Source: Geofilum rubicundum JCM 15548 (GTDB lineage: Bacteria > Bacteroidota > Bacteroidia > Bacteroidales > Marinilabiliaceae). Taken from it: a DNA stretch of 32,821 nucleotides. Positions 17,908 to 25,709 of the stretch are shown piece after piece (the stretch's first letter is position 1; each line of letters starts with the position of its first letter). The DNA lies in assembly GCF_000974365.1 (NCBI RefSeq), contig NZ_BAZW01000046.1, positions 1 to 32,821 of the forward strand. The letters run 5' to 3'. The translations under genes and the position numbers were made by a program. Below the pieces are notes generated by a model. That model saw nothing but the letters and a program-made list of their open reading frames with translations. It ran no database searches and was not told where the DNA came from.

Positions 17908-17991
17908 AAACCGCCGTATACGAGACCCGAACGTACGGTGGTGTTAGAGGCCCTCCCCGTCAGTGATTACTGGCGGGGCGGTCTACTCGAT
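17908..17991 (+). mobile_element. Group II intron 3' end (domains V and VI), truncated
   Basis: Positions 17910-17943 form a domain V hairpin: ACCGCCGTA pairs with TACGGTGGT, closed through TACGAGACCCGAACGTA, very like the conserved bacterial domain V. A second hairpin follows (CCCCGTCAG-TGATTA-CTGGCGGGG), ending GGTCTACTCGAT, which fits domain VI with its bulged branch-point A and a terminal AT. No reverse-transcriptase ORF or 5' intron boundary was found, and 17694-17907 shows nothing recognisable, so this is a 3' remnant. Its end lies about 11 bases from the stop codon of the convergent ATPase gene. Confidence 0.6.
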
Positions 17992-18001
17992 TGTACACTG
18001 T

Positions 18002-18508
18002 CTAACTATTTTCAATTTTCACAAAATCTCTGAAATTACTTCTGTCAATCGAATGTGCTTTAGCATTATAAGTCGTAATGAATTTTTCCGGAAACTTTAC
18101 TTTTTTCTTATTCCATTTGAACTCATAGGCAATCACTTCTCCTGCTCTTTCTTCTACAAAATCAATTTCTTGTTGTTGTCGGTTTCTCCAAAAAAACATT
18201 TTGGAATAACTATCCTTGTAATTATTTTGTTTTAGTCTTTCAGAAACTAGGAAGTTCTCCCAAAGTGCACCTTTATCAACTCGTAATTCTAATGGATTAA
18301 AATTTCCGATAATCATGTTTCGTATTCCATTGTCTAGGAAATAAATCTTTCGAGTCTGCTTGATTTCATTTCTAAGATTTCTGCTAAAACTATTTAATCT
18401 GAATACAATGTATCCTTTTTCCAGGATGTCAATGTAATTTTGTACAGTCGTTTTATTCACTCCTACCGTTTGGGCCAGTTCATTGTAATTTACTTCACTA
18501 CCCATTTG
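18002..18508 (-). CDS. AAA/DUF4143 ATPase, C-terminal part (frame-shifted)
   Basis: This half carries the DUF4143 winged-helix and nuclease-like region: EVNYNELAQTVGVNKTTVQN, IYFLDNGIRNMIIGNF, ALWENFLVSERL and the PD-(D/E)XK-like EIDFVEE...IAYEFKW. It belongs to the protein begun at 19125. In the junction LLQALAF-QMGSEVNYNEL, one base is missing near 18508 (TTCAAATG where TTCCAAATG is expected). Repair gives a 374-residue protein, the usual size for this family. These ATPases are common in accessory regions; their role is generally unknown, though a link to DNA handling or defence is often suspected. Confidence 0.78.
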   Translation of the reverse strand, partial: QMGSEVNYNELAQTVGVNKTTVQNYIDILEKGYIVFRLNSFSRNLRNEIKQTRKIYFLDNGIRNMIIGNFNPLELRVDKGALWENFLVSERLKQNNYKDSYSKMFFWRNRQQQEIDFVEERAGEVIAYEFKWNKKKVKFPEKFITTYNAKAHSIDRSNFRDFVKIENS

Positions 18509-19125
18509 AAGGCTAATGCCTGTAGTAGTTTCTCTAATACTTCGGGCTTTCTAATGTCAGCAAATGCCAAAATGTCTCTGTACAAGTAACTGTTTACAAG
18601 ATTTTTAAGCGTTTCTTTCTCGTTTCCCTGATTGTTAATCACTTCTGGGTAAAAACCATATAGCAATCTATTTTCAAGCTGTTGTTCTGATTTTAAAAAT
18701 CCAATATTATTCTCATATTCTTCCCATGATATAGGAAAGAGCTCATATTCCCATTTCCTTCCAGTCAATGGCTCATTCAGTTCATTTCCTAAGTCAAATG
18801 AAGAGGAACCGCTTACAAGAAGTTGAACATGTTTAAACTGGTCTGTAATAATTTTCAGAGTTAATCCAATCCCTTGTATTCTTTGCGCTTCGTCAAGAAA
18901 AACAAGTTTATTTTCGCCGATTATAGTTCTTATCTGTTCAGTATTCGGGTTGGATAGCAAGCTTCTTACGGTTGGGTCGTCTCCGTCTAAGAATAAATAT
19001 TCTAAATCATTAAGAATGCTTTTAAGCAAAGTGGTTTTACCAACTTGTCTCGCACCAACTAATACAATAGCTTTTCCTGTATTAATCTTATTTCTGATTG
19101 TTGCTTCTAAATGTCTTTTAAGCAT
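18490..19125 (-). CDS. AAA/DUF4143 ATPase, N-terminal part (frame-shifted)
   Basis: This is the AAA_14 ATPase half: Walker A GARQVGKTT at residues 24-32, Walker B KLVFLDEAQ, a sensor-like LLVSGSSSF, LTGRKWEYELFPIS and YRDILAFADIRKP. The ATG at 19125 is well placed. The ORF leaves frame at LLQALAF and ends nine bases later in KWVVK; the sense frame continues at 18508 and below. Related in architecture, but not closely in sequence, to the ATPase at 19352-20557. Confidence 0.8.
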   Translation of the reverse strand: MLKRHLEATIRNKINTGKAIVLVGARQVGKTTLLKSILNDLEYLFLDGDDPTVRSLLSNPNTEQIRTIIGENKLVFLDEAQRIQGIGLTLKIITDQFKHVQLLVSGSSSFDLGNELNEPLTGRKWEYELFPISWEEYENNIGFLKSEQQLENRLLYGFYPEVINNQGNEKETLKNLVNSYLYRDILAFADIRKPEVLEKLLQALAFKWVVK

Positions 19126-19210
19126 TTTTTATTTCAAATATACGACATTTAAATAATATAATGACTCGAAACACTAACAATTGGTCATTATGATATCCGA
19201 TTTTTGATAT

Positions 19211-19335
19211 TTTTAGCTTGTGTACAACATCTCCATAACGCAATTGTGTTTAGTGCTATTGTATGCGGTGGGTTGAGGGGTTGGTTGAATTTTAGTTGGT
19301 ATGGATGTTTAGTTGACAAGAAAACCGGATAATAC
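19211..19335. repeat. Direct repeat copy 1: relic of the barrel gene's 3' end and downstream flank
   Basis: This about 120-base segment matches 20700-20822 at a lower but obvious level. It starts AGCTTGT and shares ACATCTCCATAACGCAATT, ATTTTAGTTGGT and AGAAAACCGGA. At 19309-19332 the minus strand still encodes the last residues SGFLVN plus stop of the barrel protein family. It therefore represents a third copy of that gene's end, the rest having been replaced by the ATPase gene at 19352. Confidence 0.65.
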
Positions 19336-19351
19336 AAGGAATTAATATTTG

Positions 19352-20557
19352 TCACACCATTTTTAAACAAAAGTCTTTAACATGCATTCGATTGATTCCC
19401 TTGTATGTTGATATTTCAGTCAGTTCATCCATAGTCACAACATATTTTGGAAAGTTATCCGATATTTCCAGTAAATTTCCGTATTCTCGATTAATAGTTC
19501 CCTCATTTGCTAACATGTAAGCAACTTGAACATAAATTTTTTCTCCGGCCTTTTGTGCGATAAAATCAATTTCTTTATTTCCCTCTTGCCCAACAGTTAC
19601 CGAATATCCTGCCATTCGTAAGTGTAGATAAACAACGTTTTCCAATATTTTATGAATATCACTTGTCTTATATCCAACAATTGCATTACGAATACCAATA
19701 TCCTCAAAGAAATACTTTTCACCTATTTCGAATATTTTTTTACCCTCTATTCCTGTTCGTTTTACTTTGAAAATCAAAAACGATGATTCAAGATATCCAA
19801 GATAGTCTATAACAACTTGTGGTGATATGTTTATTTTTTGAGACTTTAGATAGTCACTGATTTTCTTAGAGGATACTATACTACCTATATTGTCTGCTAA
19901 AAATGCAATCAAATCTTCTAAGAACTTTACATTTCTAATTTTAAATCGTGTAACAACATCTTTGAGCAATATGGTATTATAAATGCTTGTTAAATACTCA
20001 TATGCAACTTGTATTTCAGTATTTAAATTTATTAGGTATGGTAATCCTCCGAATTTTAGATAGTTCTGAAATGTAGCAACTGAATCCTGAAAATTATAAA
20101 ACACCAGAAACTCAGTATAGCTTAAACCAAATACTTTAATTTCAATATATCTACCACTTAAAAATGTAGCGAGTTCGCTTGAAAGTAAATTAGCATTACT
20201 TCCCGTGCAGTAGATATCGTAATTACCTCTCGTGGCAAGGTCTCTTAATGTTATCTCAAATGATTCAATATCTTGAATTTCATCAATAAAGAGTGCAACA
20301 TTGCCGTTCCCCTTCACATTTTCTTTCAAATAGAGAAAGAGGTCCTCTGAATTTGTTATTTTTGAGAATTCATGTTGCTCTTTATTGATATAAATTATTT
20401 GAGTATCAGGACTCTGCTTTTTAATGAGGTCTCTCAATTGCATTAACAGATAGCTTTTCCCAACCCTCCGCTGTCCTATTAATACCTTTATCAATGACTT
20501 ACCAATAAATGGTTTTAGTCTATCAATGTAAAGTGGTCTTTCGATGTATTCAATCAT
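19352..20557 (-). CDS. AAA/DUF4143 ATPase, 401 aa
   Basis: Intact. N-terminal AAA_14 domain with Walker A GQRRVGKSY (about residues 28-36), Walker B ALFIDEIQDI and YCTGSNANLL. Then SGRYIEIKVFGLSYTEF and the DUF4143 domain with KYFFEDIGIRNAIVGY, ENVVYLHLRMAGYSVTVG and EIDFIAQ...YVQVAY. The C-terminal domain has the PD-(D/E)XK-like fold signature with QVAY instead of an E-x-K; this is a frequent variant. Predicted cytoplasmic. It sits between two copies of a 3'-end repeat (19211 and 20700), suggesting it was inserted as a cassette. Its promoter region has two identical 13-bp repeats. Cellular role unknown. Confidence 0.88.
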   Translation of the reverse strand: MIEYIERPLYIDRLKPFIGKSLIKVLIGQRRVGKSYLLMQLRDLIKKQSPDTQIIYINKEQHEFSKITNSEDLFLYLKENVKGNGNVALFIDEIQDIESFEITLRDLATRGNYDIYCTGSNANLLSSELATFLSGRYIEIKVFGLSYTEFLVFYNFQDSVATFQNYLKFGGLPYLINLNTEIQVAYEYLTSIYNTILLKDVVTRFKIRNVKFLEDLIAFLADNIGSIVSSKKISDYLKSQKINISPQVVIDYLGYLESSFLIFKVKRTGIEGKKIFEIGEKYFFEDIGIRNAIVGYKTSDIHKILENVVYLHLRMAGYSVTVGQEGNKEIDFIAQKAGEKIYVQVAYMLANEGTINREYGNLLEISDNFPKYVVTMDELTEISTYKGINRMHVKDFCLKMV

Positions 20558-20600
20558 TTCATCTATGTTTTAAACTTCATACAAACATAGTAAAACACTC

Positions 20601-20653
20601 AATCATAATTGAATGTTTTTATAATAATTGCAATTTCTTAAATCATAATTGAA
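20601..20653. promoter_or_regulatory. Two 13-bp direct repeats upstream of the ATPase gene
   Basis: AATCATAATTGAA occurs at 20601-20613 and again at 20641-20653, 40 bases apart and about 45 and 85 bases before the ATG at 20557. The spacing, close to four helical turns, would place two protein molecules on the same face of DNA. A candidate operator for the ATPase gene; inference only. Confidence 0.4.
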
Positions 20654-20699
20654 ACTTTAGCCAAAAAGCTAGTATTCTTCATTCATAGATGTAATGAGT

Positions 20700-20822
20700 T
20701 TTAAGCTTGTTCTAACATCTCCATAACGCAATTGCGTTTAGGACTATTCAATAAATTGCATGTTTGTGGCTGTAAGTGGTTGGATTTTAGTTGGTCTGGA
20801 TTTTTATTTGACCAGAAAACCG
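20700..20822. repeat. Direct repeat copy 2: 3' flank of the barrel gene, with a 14-bp palindrome
   Basis: This segment holds the stop and downstream flank of the barrel gene and matches 19211-19335. It includes a perfect palindrome AACGCAATTGCGTT at 20725-20738, about 66 bases past the stop codon (20804-20806); in copy 1 the same site has one mismatch (ACGCAATTGTGT). The palindrome may be a terminator or a recombination site; neither can be shown here. Confidence 0.6.
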
Positions 20823-22786
20823 GAAAGACCGGTTTGAAGAACAAACTCCCCAAACATGGATTGGTCTGCTGTGCGGTAACCCACACGGGCGCCAACACTA
20901 AAGGGGATCACAAATCTGAAAAAGTGCGTATCGGCATGCAGCTCTGCGCCATAACTGGCGGGGGATGAGCTGAAGGATTGTTTGATGTTGGTGTCCATTC
21001 TAAGCCGACTGTATTGGGCATAAGCCTGGTCGTAAAACAGATTCATACGCAGGCGCTTGACATACATGATTTTGCCCAGAGAAAAATCCGGGTTCCATAA
21101 GGGCATTCTGTAGGTGGCTCTGAAAAGGTACAATTGATCATTTTCGAGGAAGGAATAGCCCCGGGGGTAGCCAACAATGTTGCTGAAGGTGTAATGGCGG
21201 TAATAGTCCCCATCGGTTGCCACGGCCTGTCCCCATTGCTTGCTCTGAAAATCGTTGCTGAGTGAAATGGAATGGTAGCGACCTGCTCCCGGCAAATAGA
21301 GTCGACTTTGAAGGCCTATAATGCTGCCATTATCGTAGTTGCCCCATGGTGAATGGCGGTAGGAAAGGCTGATGGCCTGACCAAAACGGGTGCCCACATC
21401 CCGTGAAGTGCCCCGCCTGATGTTTTGAAAGCTGAAGCTATACTCCATGCCGTAAAAATCCATTCTGGGGATGATGCGCTCGATGCTTAAGCCTGTGGCG
21501 ACAAGGCTTTCGCCCACGGCACGGTATTGCGTAAGGGGATAGGCAAGCGCCGATCGCTGCTGCCAGGTGAGTCGGGCCCCGGCCTCAAAATGGCGGGAAT
21601 AATGGCCGCGACTGATATTGAAGGGAAGGTTGGCACCGGCTCTCAAGTAATGGTGGTAAATGGTTTGTTGGGTATTGACGCCATAAATAAAATCGTCCTC
21701 CTCATTGGTATAAAAGCCCTCCATTTCAAAGGAGGTATCCCCAAAACGGTAATCCAGATCGAAAACAGGGTAGAGGCCGCGGTAGGTGAGGTTGATGTTG
21801 TATTTCTCACTTTCATAAGCCGGGTTGCCATTATAACCGGCGGTTATAATGGTAGTGCCCAACAGGTTTTGAGACATGACAGACAGTCCGGTGTAAATGT
21901 TTTCCCCGCTAAAATTCACAAATGTTGGTGCCCAGCTGTGCACATTCAGAAGGTTCCATTTGCTGTATTTTTTCACGGGGTAAGGATCGGATGTAGCTTT
22001 CGATTTTTCCACGACAGGCTCCTGATGGGTGAGGTCTTCCACCAATTGATGGATCATGGAGGTGGGTTGGTCCTTCGTTTCTGGCAGACTGGAATCGGCA
22101 TGCACAACGGGTCGATGTCCCTTCTCACTGTAGGCGGTATAAATGAGTTGCTGACTGTAGGGTGTGATGGTTGGATAGGCCGCCCCATAGGGCGTGCCCG
22201 TTATCTGTCGGGACGCCCCGGAAAGCGTATCTAAACGAAAAATCTCGTCGCCATAGTTTCCTTGAGCCGTGTACCAGACCTGCTCTCCGCTTTGTTTCGG
22301 ATGGCGGTACTCATCGAAACCCCACGGTGTCAATCTGGTCCATTTAACGCCCTTGGGCGTTAAAGTATAGAGGGCTTTTCCCTTCTTCGAAAGTAAAACC
22401 AACACCAGATTTTCGCCCTTGTGGTTCCAGGATGGGGTCAAAGCAAAATGATTTTCGGGGGTCGCCATTCGCTGAAGGAGCTCGCCACTTTCTGCATCTA
22501 ACAACACAATAAAGAATTGATAATCGGGCGTTACCTCCACCGCTGCAATCAGATTCTTTTGCGGATGCAAGGCCGGAGCAAAATAGTAAGATTGTCGCGT
22601 AATGGTTCGGTCTTTTCCGGTCTTTAAATCGTGGGTGCGAAGGACCGACCACGACGCGTGCTCCCAGCGCGGATGGTATTGCAGCTCACTCCAGACAACC
22701 AGGTCATGGTTGGCCGATATCGGCTCGTTTTCACGCAGCCCCGTATAGGTCAGGGTGGTGGCCTGGCCGCTGGGATATGGATGGAT
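20804..22786 (-). CDS. Peptidase/propeller/barrel protein, C-terminal part: beta-propeller and outer-membrane barrel
   Basis: Open from about 22786 to the stop at 20804. The first 180 or so residues are TolB-like beta-propeller blades (WSVLRTHDLKTGK, NLIAAVEVTPDYQ, PSWNHKGENLVLVLL, EQVWYTAQGNYGDEIFRLD, LIYTAYSEKG). After a charged linker comes a barrel of alternating strands (SWAPTFVNFSGENIYTGL, YGMEYSFSFQNI, LYLFRATYRMPLWNPDFSLG), ending FGEFVLQTGLSGFLVK. The first in-frame start at 22570 is only an internal TTG; the frame joins upstream coding at about 22786, where one base seems missing. A near-identical truncated copy lies at 9904-11240. Confidence 0.8.
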   Translation of the reverse strand: MHPYPSGQATTLTYTGLRENEPISANHDLVVWSELQYHPRWEHASWSVLRTHDLKTGKDRTITRQSYYFAPALHPQKNLIAAVEVTPDYQFFIVLLDAESGELLQRMATPENHFALTPSWNHKGENLVLVLLSKKGKALYTLTPKGVKWTRLTPWGFDEYRHPKQSGEQVWYTAQGNYGDEIFRLDTLSGASRQITGTPYGAAYPTITPYSQQLIYTAYSEKGHRPVVHADSSLPETKDQPTSMIHQLVEDLTHQEPVVEKSKATSDPYPVKKYSKWNLLNVHSWAPTFVNFSGENIYTGLSVMSQNLLGTTIITAGYNGNPAYESEKYNINLTYRGLYPVFDLDYRFGDTSFEMEGFYTNEEDDFIYGVNTQQTIYHHYLRAGANLPFNISRGHYSRHFEAGARLTWQQRSALAYPLTQYRAVGESLVATGLSIERIIPRMDFYGMEYSFSFQNIRRGTSRDVGTRFGQAISLSYRHSPWGNYDNGSIIGLQSRLYLPGAGRYHSISLSNDFQSKQWGQAVATDGDYYRHYTFSNIVGYPRGYSFLENDQLYLFRATYRMPLWNPDFSLGKIMYVKRLRMNLFYDQAYAQYSRLRMDTNIKQSFSSSPASYGAELHADTHFFRFVIPFSVGARVGYRTADQSMFGEFVLQTGLSGFLVK

Positions 22787-23098
22787 ACAATTCGCGAGCG
22801 TATGCCCGGGCCGCGCAGTTCCGCCATCAGGGTGCTGTCGTTAATGGCCACAGGCGAAAGATAGCGCAGGTAGTCGTCCTCCGGCACCTCAATCGCTTTG
22901 ACTTCAGTGGTGCTTTGTTGGTGTTTTTCAGTCTCCCATTCCTCCCTGATTTGCTTAAACATTTGTTGGTACAAATGTTTTTGGTTCCTGCCCGTGGTGC
23001 GTTTTATGCCTCTTTTAAAGGCACTCAGGTTCCAACTGTTTCGGCCCACATATTGAATGGTGTTTTCCCATAGCTCAGGACCATACTGCTGGCGGGCT
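22750..23098 (-). CDS. Peptidase/propeller/barrel protein, middle part (frame-shifted segment)
   Basis: In this frame 23098-22786 reads RQQYGPELWENTIQYV, GRNSWNLSAFKRGIKRT and AIEVPEDDYLRYLSPVAIND, linking the N-terminal peptidase domain to the propeller. The run after about 22786 (HIPAARPPP) is out of frame; the sense frame continues HPYPSGQATTLTYTG. The GTG at 23049 that opens the ORF is not a real start. Adding one base at each end of this segment makes the whole gene 990 codons. Confidence 0.65.
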
Positions 23099-23771
23099 TG
23101 GCAGTCAGCAGGTAGCCCATTTTGTAATAATCGGGCACAAAGTCTCTGTAAGAACCCAGATAGGCCTTGTCATACGAGAAAGCGCCCCGTGATAGAAGCT
23201 GGGCTTTCAACTCATTGTTGAAAGCATAAGAGCGTCCACGACCGCTTTGCGTCAGTGTGGTTTCAGCAATGACCGCATCCCCTTCGAGGAACCACATCGG
23301 CAGGTAAAGTCCCAGCACACCGCCGGTGGCTTGCTGACCAATGAGATAAGACAGCCATTTGGTAAATCCCTGGTTCAGCTTGTCGATCTGCACCACATGT
23401 CGGTATTCATGAATGGCCAGATGTTCCAGCCAGTCCGTCGATTGAAGATCCTGAGATGGCATGGTGAAAAACTCCGAACGCTTCGGCGCCCAGCTAACAA
23501 AGCCGTTGGAGTAGGCCGAGTGGTTGTGCAATAGAAGCGAAATCCTTTTGGGGCGATGATTGAGCGTGCCAGCGATATGGGGTGCCACGCTGTCCATAAA
23601 GGCCGCCAGACGAAGCGCTTCCTTTTGCATGCTCTCCTCGAATACCAGCTGCACGACCGGCGTCTTTACCTGCTGCCAGCTAAGCCGCGCCGGATCACTG
23701 CCCGAGCTGTAGTATTGCGCCGAAGTGCAGATGGATAAGAACAGAAGCCAGACAACAAGAATTTCCCTCAT
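23025..23771 (-). CDS. Peptidase/propeller/barrel protein, N-terminal part: signal peptide and gluzincin-type zinc peptidase domain
   Basis: A signal peptide (ILVVWLLFLSICTSAQ) is followed by a domain with HEYRH (an HExxH zinc site, about residues 120-124) and, some 45 residues on, FLEGDAV, whose glutamate would be the third zinc ligand. This is the peptidase-MA/M1-like gluzincin pattern. The protein would be periplasmic, with the later barrel embedding it in the outer membrane. The sense frame is lost near 23094-23100 (LLTAK), after which this ORF reads nonsense to 23025. The repaired full-length protein (20804-23771) has 989 residues. Substrate unknown. Confidence 0.78.
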   Translation of the reverse strand: MREILVVWLLFLSICTSAQYYSSGSDPARLSWQQVKTPVVQLVFEESMQKEALRLAAFMDSVAPHIAGTLNHRPKRISLLLHNHSAYSNGFVSWAPKRSEFFTMPSQDLQSTDWLEHLAIHEYRHVVQIDKLNQGFTKWLSYLIGQQATGGVLGLYLPMWFLEGDAVIAETTLTQSGRGRSYAFNNELKAQLLSRGAFSYDKAYLGSYRDFVPDYYKMGYLLTAKPASSMVLSYGKTPFNMWAETVGT

Positions 23772-24249
23772 ATCAAAATAGGTAACGCATCATTTTTGCA
23801 CAGGTGATAATTGTCCGAAATATAACCATTCAGATTCTTTTTTGGTTAAAATGGGGCAGGTTTTGTTTTATGCCTGAATGTCTGCGAAGACAAATCGTGG
23901 AACCACTCGCTTGACTACAGAGCTGTAGTTTGCTGTGTGATAGATAAAATTCGATAGTCTTTTGGTTGTTTTTGAATGGCTACAGGTATCCTAAATCGAA
24001 AAAATGACAGTTTCCTACAAAAAAATGATAATGGAGCAGGTCTATTTTTATGAAATTTACGGTAGTGTTTTTTCTGTTCCTTAATTATTAACCTTAATCC
24101 CAAAAAGAATGCCTGATTATTTTCTTCTTAAGATCACTCGTTTCTACCAAAGAATTAAACTTGGTGTCATTTCTCACATTACTGCCTCGCTGAAACACTT
24201 GCACGATGAGGTGGCTTTCTACTTCAATCGGGTCAAGCGCTCAATCGTT
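23772..24249. other. Intergenic region between divergent genes
   Basis: About 480 AT-rich bases between the divergent peptidase/barrel and lipoprotein genes; both promoters should lie here. A plus-strand frame is open from 24109, but the encoded 47 residues do not look like part of the lipoprotein, whose signal peptide starts at 24250. No repeat or RNA was recognised. Confidence 0.35.
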
Positions 24250-24696
24250 ATGATAACCTTAATTAAAGCAATGTTTGTTGCTACTCTTTTAGTAGTGACA
24301 TCATGTACACAAGCCAGAAATCCGTTAATGGGGACCTGGAGAATGATTGAAACCAGAAATGGTTTTGAAGCAGCCATGACTGACAGTGTCTTCCGCACCT
24401 GGGAATTTAAAGTGGATGGTACATTTTCGGGTTTATTACACACGCCCAATGGTACTAGATTGTATAATGCCGGGGACTTCATGCTGGTGGATGATACAAC
24501 CATGGTCACTATTCACCATGATAGGGATAATCGTCGAATCCCCGTTGCTCATTACTTTAATTTTAATATCCAACGCGACACCATGCATTTTTATGGTCAT
24601 GTGATACAAAGGCATCCCGAAACCAAAAGCCTGCAATGGTTTCAAATTGATGAAAAGTGGGTTAAAGGTACAGTGATGCCTGAATTGAACGAATAG
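24250..24696 (+). CDS. Lipocalin-like lipoprotein, 148 aa
   Basis: The ATG at 24250 opens a lipoprotein signal (ITLIKAMFVATLLVVTSC) with a lipobox ending in cysteine about residue 19. The mature part begins NPLMGTWRMIETRNG and shows a small beta-barrel pattern with FKVDGTFSGLL, DFMLVDDTTMVTIHHD and QWFQIDEKWVKG, as in lipocalin-like/DUF4488-type Bacteroidota proteins. A longer start at 24109 would bury the lipobox, so it was rejected. The CPBP protease gene begins 31 bases downstream. Function unknown, probably ligand binding at the outer or inner membrane. Confidence 0.72.
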   Translation: MITLIKAMFVATLLVVTSCTQARNPLMGTWRMIETRNGFEAAMTDSVFRTWEFKVDGTFSGLLHTPNGTRLYNAGDFMLVDDTTMVTIHHDRDNRRIPVAHYFNFNIQRDTMHFYGHVIQRHPETKSLQWFQIDEKWVKGTVMPELNE

Positions 24697-24727
24697 TTGG
24701 TAGTAAAATTAGTTTCCAATGGGTATA

Positions 24728-25469
24728 ATGATTGAATCCTTTTCTTTTTTAACCAATCCTAATATAAATGTTGAAAAACCCGCCGGGTGGTTTAAGCGTT
24801 TCTCGGGGATAGTAAAGGTTTTTTATTACGTGGTTATTTTTGATTTTAATAGGCGTTCTTCAGTTGGTTCTTGAACATGCAATTGATTATACAGCTCCTG
24901 AGCGAGGAGATATTGAACGTATGATAAAATGTGGCTTTGGCAGCTATGCTGTGCTCTATTGGATTGTTTTATTGGGGCCGATAACAGAAGAACTCATATT
25001 CAGACTTAGTCTCACAGGATATAAAGAAAAGTATTTGAGGTTTTCTTTTGCCCTGGCTTTGTCATATTTTCTTGTGGTTCAAATTAGAATGGGTTTTTGG
25101 CCCAATTTTCAATATGGTCTACAGTTATTTTTGTTCTTTTTGACAATGATGCTGATTGCGGTTGTGCTTTATTATTTGTTAAGCTTGATTAAGAATTTCA
25201 ACATTTCCCGGTTTTGGGACCGTTATTTTGGTGCTGTGGTTTACCTTTCAGCCTTGATGTTCGCCCTCCTGCATTTACCTGCATACCGCTTTGAAGGGGT
25301 TTTTATTGAGAAAATTTTAGCAATGATACTGATTTCAATTCCCTATATTATTATGGGTATGTCATTGGGATATATCAGAGTCAGGTTCGGATTCTTGTAT
25401 GCCGTATTTTTCCATGCGGTTTGGAACCTTTGTAGCGCGGCCGCTATTTTTTACCGAATGAGTTTATAA
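24728..25469 (+). CDS. CPBP-family intramembrane metalloprotease (frame-shifted near the N-terminus)
   Basis: All three CPBP motifs are present: EELIFR, FALLH and HAVWN, spread over about six hydrophobic segments. These proteins are membrane-embedded peptidases related to CAAX-processing enzymes. The ORF that starts at 24840 is too short at the front. The ATG at 24728 opens MIESFSFLTNPNINVEKPAG in another frame, which meets the main frame at a run of T at 24819-24824. The homologous fragment at 11239-11465 has two more bases at this place and is in frame throughout, which supports the repair and a 247-residue product. Whether it is truly broken in the cell is doubtful. Confidence 0.78.
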
Positions 25470-25471
25470 AT

Positions 25472-25605
25472 TTTATGAGGGAAGTCGGCTAGGCCTTGCC
25501 AGTGTTTGGACCTCCCTGTTTTTGAACCGGGAGCGTTTTGATCTTTATGTGTGTCCCAAATGTGGTAAAGTGGAGTTCTTTACTCCTTTAAACAATGGAG
25601 ATTGA
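25472..25605 (+). pseudogene. Relic of a small zinc-ribbon protein (C-terminal part)
   Basis: After the CPBP stop the plus strand reads GSRLGLASVWTSLFLNRERF, then DLYVCPKCGKVEFFTPLNN and a TGA at 25603-25605. The CPKCG knuckle and the LNRERF-(x)-YVCPKCG layout match the second half of small Bacteroidota zinc-ribbon proteins, whose first half normally carries a CxxC pair. No start codon or first knuckle is visible, so this is probably a remnant. Confidence 0.45.
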
Positions 25606-25709
25606 TATTTTTAAAACCACACTCTCAGTAAATCTAATTCACGAGATATTGAACTATTAATATAATTGTCTTAAATTTCAGAGCATTACACTAACCAAAA
25701 AATTATCTG

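Noticed and set aside
20704-20745. Possible integron attC site in the repeated flank (CTAAC ... GTTTAGG around a palindrome)
   Set aside because: The outer heptamers do not fit the RYYYAAC/GTTRRRY core rules and no integron integrase or cassette array is present.
21527-22234. A 235-codon plus-strand ORF over the barrel gene
   Set aside because: It is antisense to clear barrel and propeller sequence, and the same shadow appears over the relic copy at 10969-11240.
24109-24249. N-terminal extension of the lipoprotein gene from an earlier ATG
   Set aside because: It would place the lipobox about 65 residues inside the protein; the ATG at 24250 gives a proper lipoprotein signal.
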